Below are positions 7,727-16,895 of a stretch of 64,000 bases of DNA, piece by piece. The translations under genes were made by a program, and so were the position numbers. The DNA is from a virus. The stretch is from positions 1-64,000 of the IMG/VR virus record IMGVR_UViG_3300032331_002448; one strand, given 5' to 3'. The first letter of the stretch is position 1. Every line of letters begins with the position of its first letter. The notes below the pieces were generated by a model, which saw only the letters and a program-made list of their open reading frames with translations, made no database searches and was not told the DNA's origin.

Positions 7727-8111
7727 CGTTAACTAAGGTAGGCCGCGCTTGTTCTGAAAGCGTTGCTAAAGGTACAGAACAGCTTGGTTGTTCAAGCCAC
7801 GCTTTTATTTTACTAGCCCTTTGCTTTGAATAGTTAGGGTGAGTTTCATTGTAGTAATCAAAAACTAAAGCAGATGCTTTGTTTGAATTACATTTTACGC
7901 AGGCAGCTGCCATGTTGTTCCTGGTGCTTTGCCCTCCTTTGTGTTTAGATTTAATGTGATCAATGGTTGCCGAGTGCTCTGTAAGCTGGCAATCACAATA
8001 AGCACACTTCCATTCCCAAGCTTCAAAAATGCTTTGTCTGAAACGTTTTCTAGCGGCTTTAGGACTTAAGACAATTAAGTTAGCAAGCAGTTCACGTTCA
8101 GAATGAAACAT
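7698..8111 (-). CDS. HNH endonuclease
   Basis: 137 residues. The HNH/zinc motif is complete: CAYC, then SATIDHIKSKHKGGQST with the His-Asn pair, then CVKCN..K. The protein lacks a clear target-recognition domain, as in small free-standing homing nucleases. It sits just left of the three tRNA genes, a common location for phage HNH genes, so mobility into the tRNA region is plausible. Confidence 0.85.
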   Translation of the reverse strand: MFHSERELLANLIVLSPKAARKRFRQSIFEAWEWKCAYCDCQLTEHSATIDHIKSKHKGGQSTRNNMAAACVKCNSNKASALVFDYYNETHPNYSKQRASKIKAWLEQPSCSVPLATLSEQARPTLVNDVGICWAAC

Positions 8112-8181
8112 AAATGTTTACAATCTCTAACATGAAATTACGGTGCATACACCTTTCCAGTGCGCTAAGCTTGTAGCGGAT

Positions 8182-8254
8182 GCCCGAGTAGCCCAGCGGA
8201 AGAGGCAAGGACCTTAAAAGTCCTTCAGCGTGAGTTCAAATCTCACCTCGGGTA
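8182..8254 (+). tRNA. tRNA-Leu(UAA), short variable loop
   Basis: Cloverleaf drawn by hand: acceptor GCCCGAG/CTCGGGT, anticodon stem AGGAC/GTCCT around loop CTTAAAA (anticodon UAA), T arm GTGAG-TTCAAAT-CTCAC. The variable region is only about 5 nt (TCAGC), whereas leucine tRNAs are normally class II with a long variable arm, so charging with Leu is uncertain. No encoded CCA. Confidence 0.85.
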
Positions 8255-8257
8255 TTT

Positions 8258-8331
8258 CGGAACGTAGCTCAGCTTGGTAGAGCTTCGTCTTTGGGAGGCG
8301 AATGTCGCAGGTTCAAATCCTGTCGTTCCGA
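8258..8331 (+). tRNA. tRNA-Pro(UGG)
   Basis: Acceptor CGGAACG/CGTTCCG, D arm with AGCTTGGTAG, anticodon stem TCGTC/GGCGA with loop TTTGGGA (anticodon UGG), T arm GCAGG-TTCAAAT-CCTGT. Begins 3 nt after the tRNA-Leu, so the three tRNAs are surely one transcript. No encoded CCA. Confidence 0.92.
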
Positions 8332-8333
8332 CC

Positions 8334-8405
8334 GCCGGATTAGCTCAGTGGTAGAGCAACGCTTTTGTAAAGCGTAGGCCAACGGTTCAAATCCGTTATC
8401 CGGCT
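8334..8405 (+). tRNA. tRNA-Thr(UGU)
   Basis: Acceptor GCCGGAT/ATCCGGC, anticodon stem ACGCT/AGCGT with loop TTTGTAA (anticodon UGU), T arm AACGG-TTCAAAT-CCGTT. Begins 2 nt after tRNA-Pro. All three tRNAs read A- or U-ending codons, common in the AT-leaning phage genes and rarer in a GC-rich host. Confidence 0.92.
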
Positions 8406-8605
8406 TATCCAGCAATAGTCAGATCACTGGCTTCTTGTTCTTCTTGTTTCTGCTCAAGCACTGCATGATATTCAAGTGCACCAGCAATTTTCAAAAACCG
8501 TTCTTTTGCTTGCATTAGCTTTTGCTCGTGCTCGCGGATTTCAGATGCGGTTTGCTCCAGCTGAGCAGTCAGATCTTCTTTGAAGCTTTTCAGGGTTTCT
8601 TCCAT
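8405..8605 (-). CDS. Small coiled-coil protein
   Basis: 66 residues from ATG at 8605. Almost entirely one charged helix with heptad spacing (LEQTASEIREHEQKLMQAKERFLKIAGALEYH). Its stop codon abuts the 3' end of the convergent tRNA-Thr. Could be a tail-fibre chaperone or scaffold-type helper; nothing specific is seen. Confidence 0.5.
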   Translation of the reverse strand: MEETLKSFKEDLTAQLEQTASEIREHEQKLMQAKERFLKIAGALEYHAVLEQKQEEQEASDLTIAG

Positions 8606-8632
8606 GGTTAGCAATTAGCTTGTTAAATACTA

Positions 8633-9424
8633 TCACCTTTCAAAAGAAATCCACCAACCTGAGTTGTAATCCTCAAAATTCCAACGATTTCGGAAGAAAT
8701 TTCGTGGGTAGTGGACCGCTTCTCCGTTGGGATCTTCATAGGTGCCACGCAGGTAAGAAAACTTTCCTAGTGGATCGTTAGCAATGTATCGTTTCTTGTT
8801 TTCATCGTAGCCTACGACTGTAATCCAGTGCCCTTCGCCATGGACGTTGTAGCCGTCTCCTTCATTAAGAACGCAACAGATCAAAGGAACTGACATATCA
8901 ATAGCTCGCTTGACGTAAGAAAGATTGCCGTCCTTACGGTAAGTAGCTTGGATGTTAAGGCTCCTTAAGAAATCAATGTTGGCATGAGGAGATTCATGTC
9001 CACCAAACTTTTGCACGCCTTCATAGTATTCATCAGGGTGTGCAATTTTACCTGGCTTTAAAAACATTGCAACTGATGCGCAACATAAATAAAGAGAGGT
9101 TCTATAACCGCCTTCATGAATAGATTTTTGTTTAAAGTATGGAACGTGAAGATGCAACTTGCCAACTTCAGTCGTAATAATCTGCTTATCAATAGTTAAA
9201 GGACGCTCATCTAATCCTTGCCAATTCTTATCTTTAATCCACCACTCACCAAGAGATCCTAGATCTACATGAGTGTACTCATCTTTAGATGCTAAAACCT
9301 TACATTTATAGGCACGATTGCGATAGATTTTTACTTTCTTATCAGAAGGTAAATCAAAAGTTTCAATAGGTTCTTTCTTTAAAAATGTAGTGCATTTAGA
9401 AACAATGGTAATTGTTTGAGCCAT
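8633..9424 (-). CDS. C39-like cysteine peptidase with N-terminal SH3-like domain
   Basis: 263 residues. Residues 1-85 look like an SH3-type wall-binding or targeting module. Residues 95-240 match the C39-like papain fold: CCASVAMFL with the catalytic Cys (114 or 115), GHWITVVGYDE with His199, and YIANDPLG with the Asp. It probably cleaves cell-wall peptide cross-links at entry or lysis. It is the last gene of the fibre cluster, so a tail-associated entry enzyme is more likely than a second endolysin. Family well supported; role inferred. Confidence 0.75.
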   Translation of the reverse strand: MAQTITIVSKCTTFLKKEPIETFDLPSDKKVKIYRNRAYKCKVLASKDEYTHVDLGSLGEWWIKDKNWQGLDERPLTIDKQIITTEVGKLHLHVPYFKQKSIHEGGYRTSLYLCCASVAMFLKPGKIAHPDEYYEGVQKFGGHESPHANIDFLRSLNIQATYRKDGNLSYVKRAIDMSVPLICCVLNEGDGYNVHGEGHWITVVGYDENKKRYIANDPLGKFSYLRGTYEDPNGEAVHYPRNFFRNRWNFEDYNSGWWISFER

Positions 9425-9436
9425 TGCAGGCTAAAA

Positions 9437-11677
9437 TCATGCTGTTTGATAAGTAATCGTAGCAGTAAATGTTGCGGCTGTATCCATTGCAAGTGCAGCT
9501 GCCGTGCCATTGTTAACAGAGTTAATAGTTCCCGTTGTAGCGTTAGCAGTTACTAAGACAACTGGAATACCTGTAATGGTTAAATTGTTAGCGTAAGCTA
9601 CTGTTGTCGGGTTAAGGTTGGTAACGTTTGCAGAAGTAAACGGCAAACCGCTGATGGTCATATTGCCTGTACCTGTATGCGCCGACCAAGTAAGGTTCAG
9701 GTGTACTGTAACTGTGTTTCCAATTTTTGTGTACCTACCAACTTGCACTGAATAGGTTCCAGCACCTGCAAGTGTTGTGCCTGCAATTGCTGGTGTCCAA
9801 GTTCCTTCTTCGTAATCATCTAATGTATTAACATCCGTACAAGCTACTTGAGTAGCAGGGAATGTAACACCATTAGAAACTTGAAGTACACCGCCATTTG
9901 CAGTAGTAGTTGTAGTGCCGACTAATAGGTTACCAGTGGAGGCATCAAGACGCATCCGCTCAGTAACGGTGCCCGCTCCATCACTGCTTACTGTACTTTG
10001 AGTGGAAATTTGAAGCGACCCATCTCCAGCTTGTCTAATTCTGGATGTAAAGAAGTTAGCCCCACTTGCAGTCCAACTTGTAAGATTTAAATCGGTAGCA
10101 TTCCCAGAAACAGGAATTGTTCCGACTGAAATTGATCCATAAACAGTACCGCTACCATTTAAAAGAACATGATAAACTCCTGTTTGAAAACCAGATGTTG
10201 AAGTTGTACCGACCAATAACCTACCAGAACTATCAATGCGAACACGTTCTGTAGGCGTTGCTGCTCCATCAGCAGTAGTAAAGAACACAAGGCGCCCTGG
10301 CATATCATTAGCACCTGGGGTGCCATCTACAAATGCTTCAATGCGTGCAGCTTCTTCAAAGTTTGTACCATCATTGCCATTAAAAGATATTACGCCTAAG
10401 CGATTACCGCTGGAAACAAGTGCATTAGTTCCAATAGTGGCGCTACCTGACAGTCCAAACGTCAATGCTGGCGCAAAGCCGCCCGTTGCATAATTGATTA
10501 AACCTAAGCCAGTGTTCCAAGATGCTGTATTTGTCACAAATTGAGCACCTGGTGTAAAATCAGTTCCGAATCGAGCAACATTACTGATTGCGCTAGACGT
10601 GCCAACTAATAACCTGCCAGAACTGTCAATCCGCAATGATTCAGCATTGTTAACTCTAGCAATAAACGGAGCAGTAGAAGCAGCAGAATTAATTACAACT
10701 TGCCCCGAGTCCTGAACAGAGAACCGTAAAGCAGTGCTTGTAGAGTTATAGCAATAGTGGAAGTATGCAAGCCCGCCGGAACTACTTGTAGAAAGATCAG
10801 CGTAGTAACAATAACCGTTTGTAGAAGCTCCTAAGTTTTTTGTTAGCTTTGCGTGAAAGTTGGTCTGCGTGTTATAGATTCCGTTTACATCTGCATAATA
10901 ACCCGTAATGCTTTCAAGGTTGCTTTGAGTTTTAACAAATTCAACGCCATAATGCGTTGCAGCTCCTAAATTATTTGGAGTAGCACCAATAAGTTTTAAC
11001 GTAGAAAAAGTAGATACACCTGTACTGCTATTAATTCCAGAAATTGTTAAACCAGCTGTATTCGTATCGTTGCATTGAATATAAGTTCTTGATGTTCCTG
11101 GACTTGCAGTTCCAATCCCAACATTTCCACTTGCATCTACAAACAACCGCCCTGTACCAGCAGTAGATAAAGCAAGCTGGTTAGTACCCGGGCTATACAG
11201 ACCGTTATTTGTGTTGTTTAAATATACTCCTGAACCGGTAAATAACGGACCTAAAGAACCATTTAAAGCAACACCAACGGTACCTGAACTAACTTTATAA
11301 AATCCTGTACTTTTCTCGCTAGCAAATGTAATGCTTGGTGCAGAAGCAGAACCGTCAGGGAAATCTGCGCCAACATTAATATAATCAGCACCAGCAAGAA
11401 CAACGCCCCAGAAAGCTTCTCCCGTTTTGGGAGCAGAGCTAAAAACAATATTGCTACCAGAGAATCTAAAACCTTCTGCGCCTGTTGGGTCTGGTTTTTG
11501 TGGAACACCACCAACAGAAATTAAAACGTTCTGTTCGTTTACAGGAAACGGAACTGGCGTAATACCGTTAACACGCAAAGGGAACGACGTTGTTGTGCCG
11601 TTAAAACTTGCAGTCAAGCTGTCAATTAACAGGTAGCTTGAATATGCTGCTTGTAAGTTGTTCCCTAAGTAACCCAC
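9437..11677 (-). CDS. Large tail fibre protein
   Basis: 746 residues, Gly/Ser/Thr/Asn-rich. Contains at least four copies of the fibre motif D(S/A)SGRLLVGT(S/T) or SGNVGIGT, each followed by a variable beta-stretch, as in cyanophage fibre shafts. The N-terminal 100 residues (FPLRVNGITPVPFPVNEQNVLISVGG) resemble attachment domains seen in other cyanophage fibres. No S74-type self-cleaving chaperone domain is seen at the C terminus, so the end is probably the receptor-binding tip. The adjacent gene at 11680 is a candidate assembly chaperone. Confidence 0.8.
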   Translation of the reverse strand: MGYLGNNLQAAYSSYLLIDSLTASFNGTTTSFPLRVNGITPVPFPVNEQNVLISVGGVPQKPDPTGAEGFRFSGSNIVFSSAPKTGEAFWGVVLAGADYINVGADFPDGSASAPSITFASEKSTGFYKVSSGTVGVALNGSLGPLFTGSGVYLNNTNNGLYSPGTNQLALSTAGTGRLFVDASGNVGIGTASPGTSRTYIQCNDTNTAGLTISGINSSTGVSTFSTLKLIGATPNNLGAATHYGVEFVKTQSNLESITGYYADVNGIYNTQTNFHAKLTKNLGASTNGYCYYADLSTSSSGGLAYFHYCYNSTSTALRFSVQDSGQVVINSAASTAPFIARVNNAESLRIDSSGRLLVGTSSAISNVARFGTDFTPGAQFVTNTASWNTGLGLINYATGGFAPALTFGLSGSATIGTNALVSSGNRLGVISFNGNDGTNFEEAARIEAFVDGTPGANDMPGRLVFFTTADGAATPTERVRIDSSGRLLVGTTSTSGFQTGVYHVLLNGSGTVYGSISVGTIPVSGNATDLNLTSWTASGANFFTSRIRQAGDGSLQISTQSTVSSDGAGTVTERMRLDASTGNLLVGTTTTTANGGVLQVSNGVTFPATQVACTDVNTLDDYEEGTWTPAIAGTTLAGAGTYSVQVGRYTKIGNTVTVHLNLTWSAHTGTGNMTISGLPFTSANVTNLNPTTVAYANNLTITGIPVVLVTANATTGTINSVNNGTAAALAMDTAATFTATITYQTA

Positions 11678-11679
11678 GG

Positions 11680-12264
11680 TTATGCTTCCTCTGTAATATC
11701 AATTGTAGCCTCAACAGGCTCTGGCGTGATCAGACTTTCTGTTTCAACAACAGGAATCACTTCTCCAACAACTTCTGTTTCAATTACAACTTCAAAAAGT
11801 TCAATTGGAACTCTTTCTTCTACAACAATTTCTTCTGTAGTTTCCTCAATAACTGCACGTTCTTCTAACACGTTTTCAGGAGTTTCCACTGGAACCTCAT
11901 CTTCCTCCTTGCGTGTATTAGGCCCTGCTGTAGAAGGTTTTTCTGGCCACACAATTTCTAATGGATCACACCCTTCAAAAGTTTGAGGAATGTCCCTAAG
12001 GATCTGCCGGTACACAGCCCAGGCATGTTGATCTACAGTACAGCCCGGAATCATTGTCCAGTCTGAACTGTGCAAAGCTTTATTGCGTTTTTCTAAAGCT
12101 TGTTTCCAACTGTACGGTTGAACACCGGGATCAGGAAATGGCGTATTGCCTTCTTCTAACCATTGAAGATAAACAATGTAATCACCATTTGTTTCATCTG
12201 CAGGAATGCAAGCATTGTCCTCAAGACGAATAACAAAATTAGTAGCAGTAAGTTGATAACTCAT
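11680..12264 (-). CDS. Tail fibre assembly chaperone-like protein with acidic tail
   Basis: 194 residues. Residues 55-110 (WKQALEKRNKALHSSDWTMIPG, then AWAVYRQILRDIP) are the phage tail assembly chaperone signature (PF16778-like: R..RN..L..sDWT...YRq.LRdiP). After residue 120 there is a long Glu/Val/Thr-rich acidic tail, which is unusual and probably disordered. It lies between two fibre genes and overlaps the gene at 12264 by 1 nt. Confidence 0.75.
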   Translation of the reverse strand: MSYQLTATNFVIRLEDNACIPADETNGDYIVYLQWLEEGNTPFPDPGVQPYSWKQALEKRNKALHSSDWTMIPGCTVDQHAWAVYRQILRDIPQTFEGCDPLEIVWPEKPSTAGPNTRKEEDEVPVETPENVLEERAVIEETTEEIVVEERVPIELFEVVIETEVVGEVIPVVETESLITPEPVEATIDITEEA

Positions 12265-13151
12265 TATGCAACCTCAGCGGAAATAGAAAGAGTTTGAACG
12301 GCAGCCGTTGTCTGATAATATAAACCACTATTTGCATCTTGAGTTCCAGTAGGTTCTGCAGTAAATCCAGTTCCTCCGCCTGTAATAGTTGGCGTTGCTC
12401 TCATCGTAACTTTATAGTAAAAAGGAGCATAATCAGTTGCACTGGTAAACACTTTCTGTGTCAGTGCTTGAAAATACCTCTGACACGTCCTAAGCAAATC
12501 TCCATACTCCCTAGGCTCAAACGTACTAGCAACTAAACCTTCTTCAAGCTGTACATCGCCGATTGTCCAAGTACCGCTTGTTTGTGCTCCAACTGTAAAC
12601 AGAATCTCAATGCCAGTGGTAGCAGCAGCTGGCACAGCAAACGATGCCGTAAACCTTGTTAATGTGCTAGAAACTGTAAAGGTTCCTGTAGCAATCTGAG
12701 TTTTAGTTGGAGTACCAATCGTACCAAAAGTATCTGCTGTAGTAGCGTAAGAGGCTGTCCAAGTAACTGTTGTCAACAAAGAGTTGGCAAGGTCAACACT
12801 TAATGTTGCGTTATCGCTGACAAGATCATAAGAGTTGAGTCGCTCAATTCGCTGCCCAACACCAACAGCAGTAACCGATGCACCTCCTGTAATCTGCAGT
12901 CGGTTCTGCGTTCCGCCTGTACCAGCAACCTGCGCAGCAGTTACGTTAGCGCCAGTGGAATAAACAAACCACCGATCAACACAGGGATAGCCTGTGCTTG
13001 CTGTAGGAACGGTTGTACCAGCTGTAACGGTAGCCGAGGCCCCACGCTGAGCTACGCGCATACCACCGTTGATTAAACGGTTTCGGAACGGTCCTACAAC
13101 GTTATAAACGTTTGCATTTAAACCATCAGCATCAATTTTAGTAAGCGCCAT
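12264..13151 (-). CDS. Tail fibre protein
   Basis: 295 residues. The start region (FRNRLINGGMRVAQRG, then YPCVDRWFVYS) and the segment VQLEEGLVASTFEPREYGDLLRTCQRYF are characteristic of a widespread phage tail-fibre family with a jelly-roll carbohydrate-binding-like domain between them. The C-terminal 70 residues form the likely distal tip. Overlaps both neighbours by 1 nt, in one fibre operon. Confidence 0.8.
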   Translation of the reverse strand: MALTKIDADGLNANVYNVVGPFRNRLINGGMRVAQRGASATVTAGTTVPTASTGYPCVDRWFVYSTGANVTAAQVAGTGGTQNRLQITGGASVTAVGVGQRIERLNSYDLVSDNATLSVDLANSLLTTVTWTASYATTADTFGTIGTPTKTQIATGTFTVSSTLTRFTASFAVPAAATTGIEILFTVGAQTSGTWTIGDVQLEEGLVASTFEPREYGDLLRTCQRYFQALTQKVFTSATDYAPFYYKVTMRATPTITGGGTGFTAEPTGTQDANSGLYYQTTAAVQTLSISAEVA

Positions 13152-13495
13152 CAGGTTTGCTGCAGATAGCTAACGGTAACGTCTAATGCACTGGCAGTAT
13201 CAGAACTAGCCCGCAAAACATCGCTAGCGTTCATAATGATTTTACTGCCAGAAATCATTTCCAAAGAAGAGCCTGCAGGAATTGGCGCATTCTTAATTAA
13301 GAAAACAGCGTCACCAGTATTGGGAAGCAGATAAACATTTCCCAAAGCACTGCTACCAGTTTTGTTTGAAATTAAAACGCTAAGGATAATTAACGTTGCT
13401 CCACCGCTAACTGTGACAACATTAGTAGTTGAACTGGATGTTACATCCGCAGTTAGAAGGCTGGACTTTGTGGTTTTTGTAAATGTATTTGCCAT
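13151..13495 (-). CDS. Small tail/fibre structural protein
   Basis: 114 residues, Ser/Thr/Val-rich. The pattern (TLIILSVLISNKTG, then AVFLIKNAPIPAGSSLEMI and KIIMNASDVL) resembles small jelly-roll proteins found beside phage fibres. No catalytic motif. Inferred structural from context. Confidence 0.6.
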   Translation of the reverse strand: MANTFTKTTKSSLLTADVTSSSTTNVVTVSGGATLIILSVLISNKTGSSALGNVYLLPNTGDAVFLIKNAPIPAGSSLEMISGSKIIMNASDVLRASSDTASALDVTVSYLQQT

Positions 13496-13496
13496 G

Positions 13497-13901
13497 TCAG
13501 CCTAGGGCAACGATAAGAGCAAGGTTGTCTGTAGAGTTAAACGATCCGCTGATAGAAACGTTACCAGTAATGTTCACGTTGCCAGGGATAGTCACTGCGC
13601 CTGATGCATCTATTGTAAGTCCTGCAACACCTCCAGTAACAAGTGATAACCATCCTTGGCTGGGACTATAAATACCAGTGCTTGTGCTATTAGCAAATTT
13701 AATTGCTGGAGCAGCTAACGTACCTGATGCAAGCAGTGCGTTACTAAAATCTTCCCTAAGTAGAGGATAGCCGCCAAGTGTGGTACCGTCATTAACAACA
13801 ACAGTATTCTTAATTGTGTCAACAACAACTTCACCAAGGGCTCCAATAAAGCCGCTGATTTCTGGAGTTGTGCCCCTACGGAATTGTACTTGAGTTGCCA
13901 T
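13497..13901 (-). CDS. Tail fibre protein with Mtd-type N-terminal domain
   Basis: 134 residues. The first 50 (QFRRGTTPEISGFIGALGEV, then VVDTIKNTVVVNDGTTLGG) match the N-terminal domain of the phage major tropism determinant family (Mtd_N), a trimerisation and attachment module common at the start of cyanophage fibres. The remainder is a short beta repeat (TIDASGAVTIPGNVNITGNVSISGS). Confidence 0.75.
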   Translation of the reverse strand: MATQVQFRRGTTPEISGFIGALGEVVVDTIKNTVVVNDGTTLGGYPLLREDFSNALLASGTLAAPAIKFANSTSTGIYSPSQGWLSLVTGGVAGLTIDASGAVTIPGNVNITGNVSISGSFNSTDNLALIVALG

Positions 13902-13905
13902 AATA

Positions 13906-15624
13906 CTATCCTAACGCAATTGCAATTGCAATAGCAAAGTCTTGAGAAGCAAGAGTTGCAGTTTCATCTGGCATAGTTAAAACCCTGTTTGCAGTTAATG
14001 TTGTTGGCGTAATTGTTACAGCATAAGTGCTAGTACCTCCAGCTCGCCCTGTAACAATAATGCCATCTTGTGTAGCGGTCTGTCTAAAAGTTTGACCGGT
14101 TGCATTAGTAAATGTATTGGCGCCAGTGAACGCATTATTACTAGCTAAGTAAGCAATTGTACCGCCTGCACCAAAAGCAATACTTGAACCATCTGTTCCA
14201 GTAAACGTCAGTGTATTGGATACGGTTAACGTTTTACCATCAGCAATGGTTAAGGTTGCGCCTGTTGCTGGTGCAGTAATTGTTACTTTGTTAATTGTTG
14301 TTGCAGAAGCAACACCTAGGCTGGGAGTAACAAGAGACGGCGATGTAGCAAAAACTAACGATCCGCTACCTGTTTCATCACTGATAACACCAGCAAGTTG
14401 AGATGAAGTAGTAGAAGAAAAGAATGAAAGATTGTTAACACTTAAAGCAACGGTGCCTGTAGCATCTTGTAGTGTGACAGTTCTTGTGCCAGTTGGATTT
14501 GTAACAACAAGCTTGGTGCTATTTACAGTTGCAGTTGTTCCTTGAAAAACTAAACTACTTGTAGTTCCATCAAGGTAAAGAGAGTTTGCAGCACCAAGAG
14601 TTCCAGCGTATAACGTAGTTGCGGTTAAAGAAGTCAAACCTGCAACTGTATTGGTGCTACCTCCAAGCGTAATTGAGGTACTACCTAATTGAATGTTTGA
14701 GTTTGCCAGCTGGCTATTAGGAATAGCACTGGTGCCAAACTGTCCAGTTGAAGAACTGTAAGTTAATCCTGAGCCTACAGCGACGCTGAGAGTTCCACGA
14801 ATATTGGCGTCAGTAACAACAGCAAAATCGTAATTTCCAGTTGAAGAGCTATAGGTAAGCGTGCCATAACCTGTACCTGTTGTTGATGCAGTAAAGTTAC
14901 CGCGAATGTTAGCGGCAGTAACAACATTGTAGTTAATTGTGCCTGTTGCACTGTCATAACTGATAGAACCAAAACCTGTACCAGTATTGGTTACACTTAA
15001 TGATGTCAGCAGCGCAAGTGTGCCTGATGCGTTAGGCAGGTTAATGGTGCGTGTTGCTGTTGGATCAACAACACTAAGAGTTGTTTTATTTGCGTCAGCA
15101 GTAGCACCTTCAAAGACAATGCCTGTGCTGCCCAAGGTGATACTGTTTGCTGCTCCAGCAGCGCCTGCAATGACATTGGTGCTGCCAGTTACTGTAAGAG
15201 ATGTAAGAGCTGTAAGACCGCTGATACTGTTACTGGAGCCGCCAAGAGAAACAGATGTACTGCCAAAAGTAACCGAACTGTTGGCGAGCTGGGAATTAGG
15301 GATTGAGCTGGTTCCAAACTGACCTGTTGAAGAGCTGTAGGTTAAACCTGAACCACTGGCAACACTTAATGAACCACGAATGTTTGCATCAGTAACAACA
15401 GTGTAAGTAAAGGTTCCAGTTAAAGTGCTGTATGCAAGAGAACCGTAACCAGTACCAGTATTTGCTGCAGACAACACACCGTAAACACGGCCAGTTGTGT
15501 AATAAAGATTAAGACCTTCAGCAAGATCAGTTGTAGTATTGCCTGCAAAATCAAGTTTGTCTGTCGGTGTATTTACTTCTTGAAATAAACCACTGACTAA
15601 AGCAAGAGCTTTTCTGGTTGCCAT
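13906..15624 (-). CDS. Tail fibre protein with internal duplication
   Basis: 572 residues. Two long repeats of about 180 residues: each contains NTGTG(Y/F)GS, (V/A)TDANIRG, GSGLTYSSSTGQFGTS and IPNSQLAN, then a TATRTINLP/TGTRTVTLQ segment. The end (SNNAFTGANTFTNATGQTFRQ, then TLTANRVLTMPDETATLA) is a common phage fibre stalk ending. Probably a trimeric beta-helical shaft. The Ala-Ile repeat at the C terminus is odd and resembles the end of the 13497 protein (both finish ...ALG). Confidence 0.75.
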   Translation of the reverse strand: MATRKALALVSGLFQEVNTPTDKLDFAGNTTTDLAEGLNLYYTTGRVYGVLSAANTGTGYGSLAYSTLTGTFTYTVVTDANIRGSLSVASGSGLTYSSSTGQFGTSSIPNSQLANSSVTFGSTSVSLGGSSNSISGLTALTSLTVTGSTNVIAGAAGAANSITLGSTGIVFEGATADANKTTLSVVDPTATRTINLPNASGTLALLTSLSVTNTGTGFGSISYDSATGTINYNVVTAANIRGNFTASTTGTGYGTLTYSSSTGNYDFAVVTDANIRGTLSVAVGSGLTYSSSTGQFGTSAIPNSQLANSNIQLGSTSITLGGSTNTVAGLTSLTATTLYAGTLGAANSLYLDGTTSSLVFQGTTATVNSTKLVVTNPTGTRTVTLQDATGTVALSVNNLSFFSSTTSSQLAGVISDETGSGSLVFATSPSLVTPSLGVASATTINKVTITAPATGATLTIADGKTLTVSNTLTFTGTDGSSIAFGAGGTIAYLASNNAFTGANTFTNATGQTFRQTATQDGIIVTGRAGGTSTYAVTITPTTLTANRVLTMPDETATLASQDFAIAIAIALG

Positions 15625-15626
15625 GG

Positions 15627-16154
15627 TTAACTTAACTTAATCGTAGGTTCCAATTGAATTGAGAACCGAGTAGAAGAAACAGCCTGACCAACGCTAACAA
15701 CATATTTACCAGCACCAGAAGGAGCAACATTTGTGATTGCGCCAGGTGTGGTAGCAGACAGGTAGTAGTAATCCCCTACGTCTAAACCAGTTAAACCAAA
15801 AACACCAGCAACTAAAATTTGAATTTGATTGCCAACAGTTTGAGTTTCATTGGCAAATCCAATTACATGTGATTCGTTTTCTGTTCCAGAAGCAACAGCT
15901 GGGTATGCTGCGCCAGTAGTTTGATCTAAGTAGACAGCTTGCCCTTGGTTAATTGTGGTGCCAGCAGCGGTTTTAAACCCAACTTCTGGTGCAACATAAA
16001 CAGGAAATCCTTCCTTTAAATCAATAATGGCATCAACAAGACCGCGATAATTAGGAGCGTATGGTTCTCGCGTCATTGCAAAACCGTTACCTGACATCAA
16101 GTCAACAAGGGCTTCAATGGCACCTACTATGTTGGGATCGTAGGTGGCCGTCAC
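15627..16154 (-). CDS. Virion surface/decoration-type protein
   Basis: 175 residues from GTG at 16154. The C-terminal 120 (EVGFKTAAGTTINQGQAVYL, then ESHVIGFANETQTVGNQIQILVAGVFG) follow the DUF2190/decoration-like beta-tulip pattern. The N-terminal 50 are helical (IEALVDLMSG.., VDAIIDLKEGFP) and recall the collar or attachment helices of cyanophage fibres. Confidence 0.6.
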   Translation of the reverse strand: MTATYDPNIVGAIEALVDLMSGNGFAMTREPYAPNYRGLVDAIIDLKEGFPVYVAPEVGFKTAAGTTINQGQAVYLDQTTGAAYPAVASGTENESHVIGFANETQTVGNQIQILVAGVFGLTGLDVGDYYYLSATTPGAITNVAPSGAGKYVVSVGQAVSSTRFSIQLEPTIKLS

Positions 16155-16225
16155 TTGCTCTTTACTTCTAAACGTATTCTAAGTTGTTGAATCCCCTAGA
16201 ATAGTAAAAGCAGTTCAAGTTTAGA

Positions 16226-16483
16226 ATGTCGTTTGAGAATATCTTAGCGGCTGTATCTGGCGCTATTGGCGCATTTATTGGTATCAATAAAGCTTATAGC
16301 AATTTTCAAGATCGTTTAGATCAACGCTTTCGTAATATTGAAGATGATCTTGCAACATTAGAGGATCGTGTGATTCGTGACTATGTTTTAAAAGAAGATT
16401 TCCGAAGAGAAATGGAATCAGTTCACAAAAAACTTGACAGAATCCTTGACCGATTAATGGCATCAGGAACCCACTTGGGTTAA
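16226..16483 (+). CDS. Membrane-anchored coiled-coil protein, holin-like
   Basis: 85 residues. One N-terminal hydrophobic segment (ILAAVSGAIGAFIGI) is followed by a charged coiled coil (RFRNIEDDLATLEDRVIRDYVL, then MESVHKKLDRILDRLM). I recall similar proteins in cyanophages, sometimes called holin-like. It is alone on the plus strand inside the late minus-strand block and overlaps the stop of the convergent gene by 4 nt, so it must be transcribed separately. The lysis role is a guess from topology. Confidence 0.6.
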   Translation: MSFENILAAVSGAIGAFIGINKAYSNFQDRLDQRFRNIEDDLATLEDRVIRDYVLKEDFRREMESVHKKLDRILDRLMASGTHLG

Positions 16484-16893
16484 ATAAGTGTCCAGCTTGA
16501 GGTGCTAGTAAGATAAATATAAAGTCCAGTACCTTCTACATAGTGCAGTTGGCCATTAACAGGTCCAGCGGGAAATGATGCCCCTACCGAAGCAACAGCT
16601 TTACCAATTTGCCAGCTGCTGCCATCATAGATTTTAAAAATCTGACTGCTTGCTGTATCAAGCCAAGACTCACCTTTAGATAAAGAAATGTAACCAATAG
16701 GAGTTGAGTTGGGAGCTGTAGCACCTATAGCAATAGGTCCAGCTTTAACTAAAGAAGAATTAACACTGTCAGCAAAGAAAAGACCAGGATCGCCAGCATT
16801 GAGATTTACAGCAAGTTCAGCCAATCCTAAACGGTTAGGAAATGGCCTGTCATATAAAATCGTGGAACGACGACTAAGAATTTGAACAGTCAT
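16480..16893 (-). CDS. Tail/fibre-associated structural protein
   Basis: 137 residues. The start (TVQILSRRSTILYDRPFPNR, then LGLAELAVNLNAGDPGLFF) is a form of the hub or Mtd-like attachment region seen in phage fibres; the end (QLHYVEGTGLYIYLTSTSSW) is a small beta tip. Placed between the tail proteins and the fibre cluster. Confidence 0.6.
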   Translation of the reverse strand: MTVQILSRRSTILYDRPFPNRLGLAELAVNLNAGDPGLFFADSVNSSLVKAGPIAIGATAPNSTPIGYISLSKGESWLDTASSQIFKIYDGSSWQIGKAVASVGASFPAGPVNGQLHYVEGTGLYIYLTSTSSWTLI

Positions 16894-16895
16894 TA

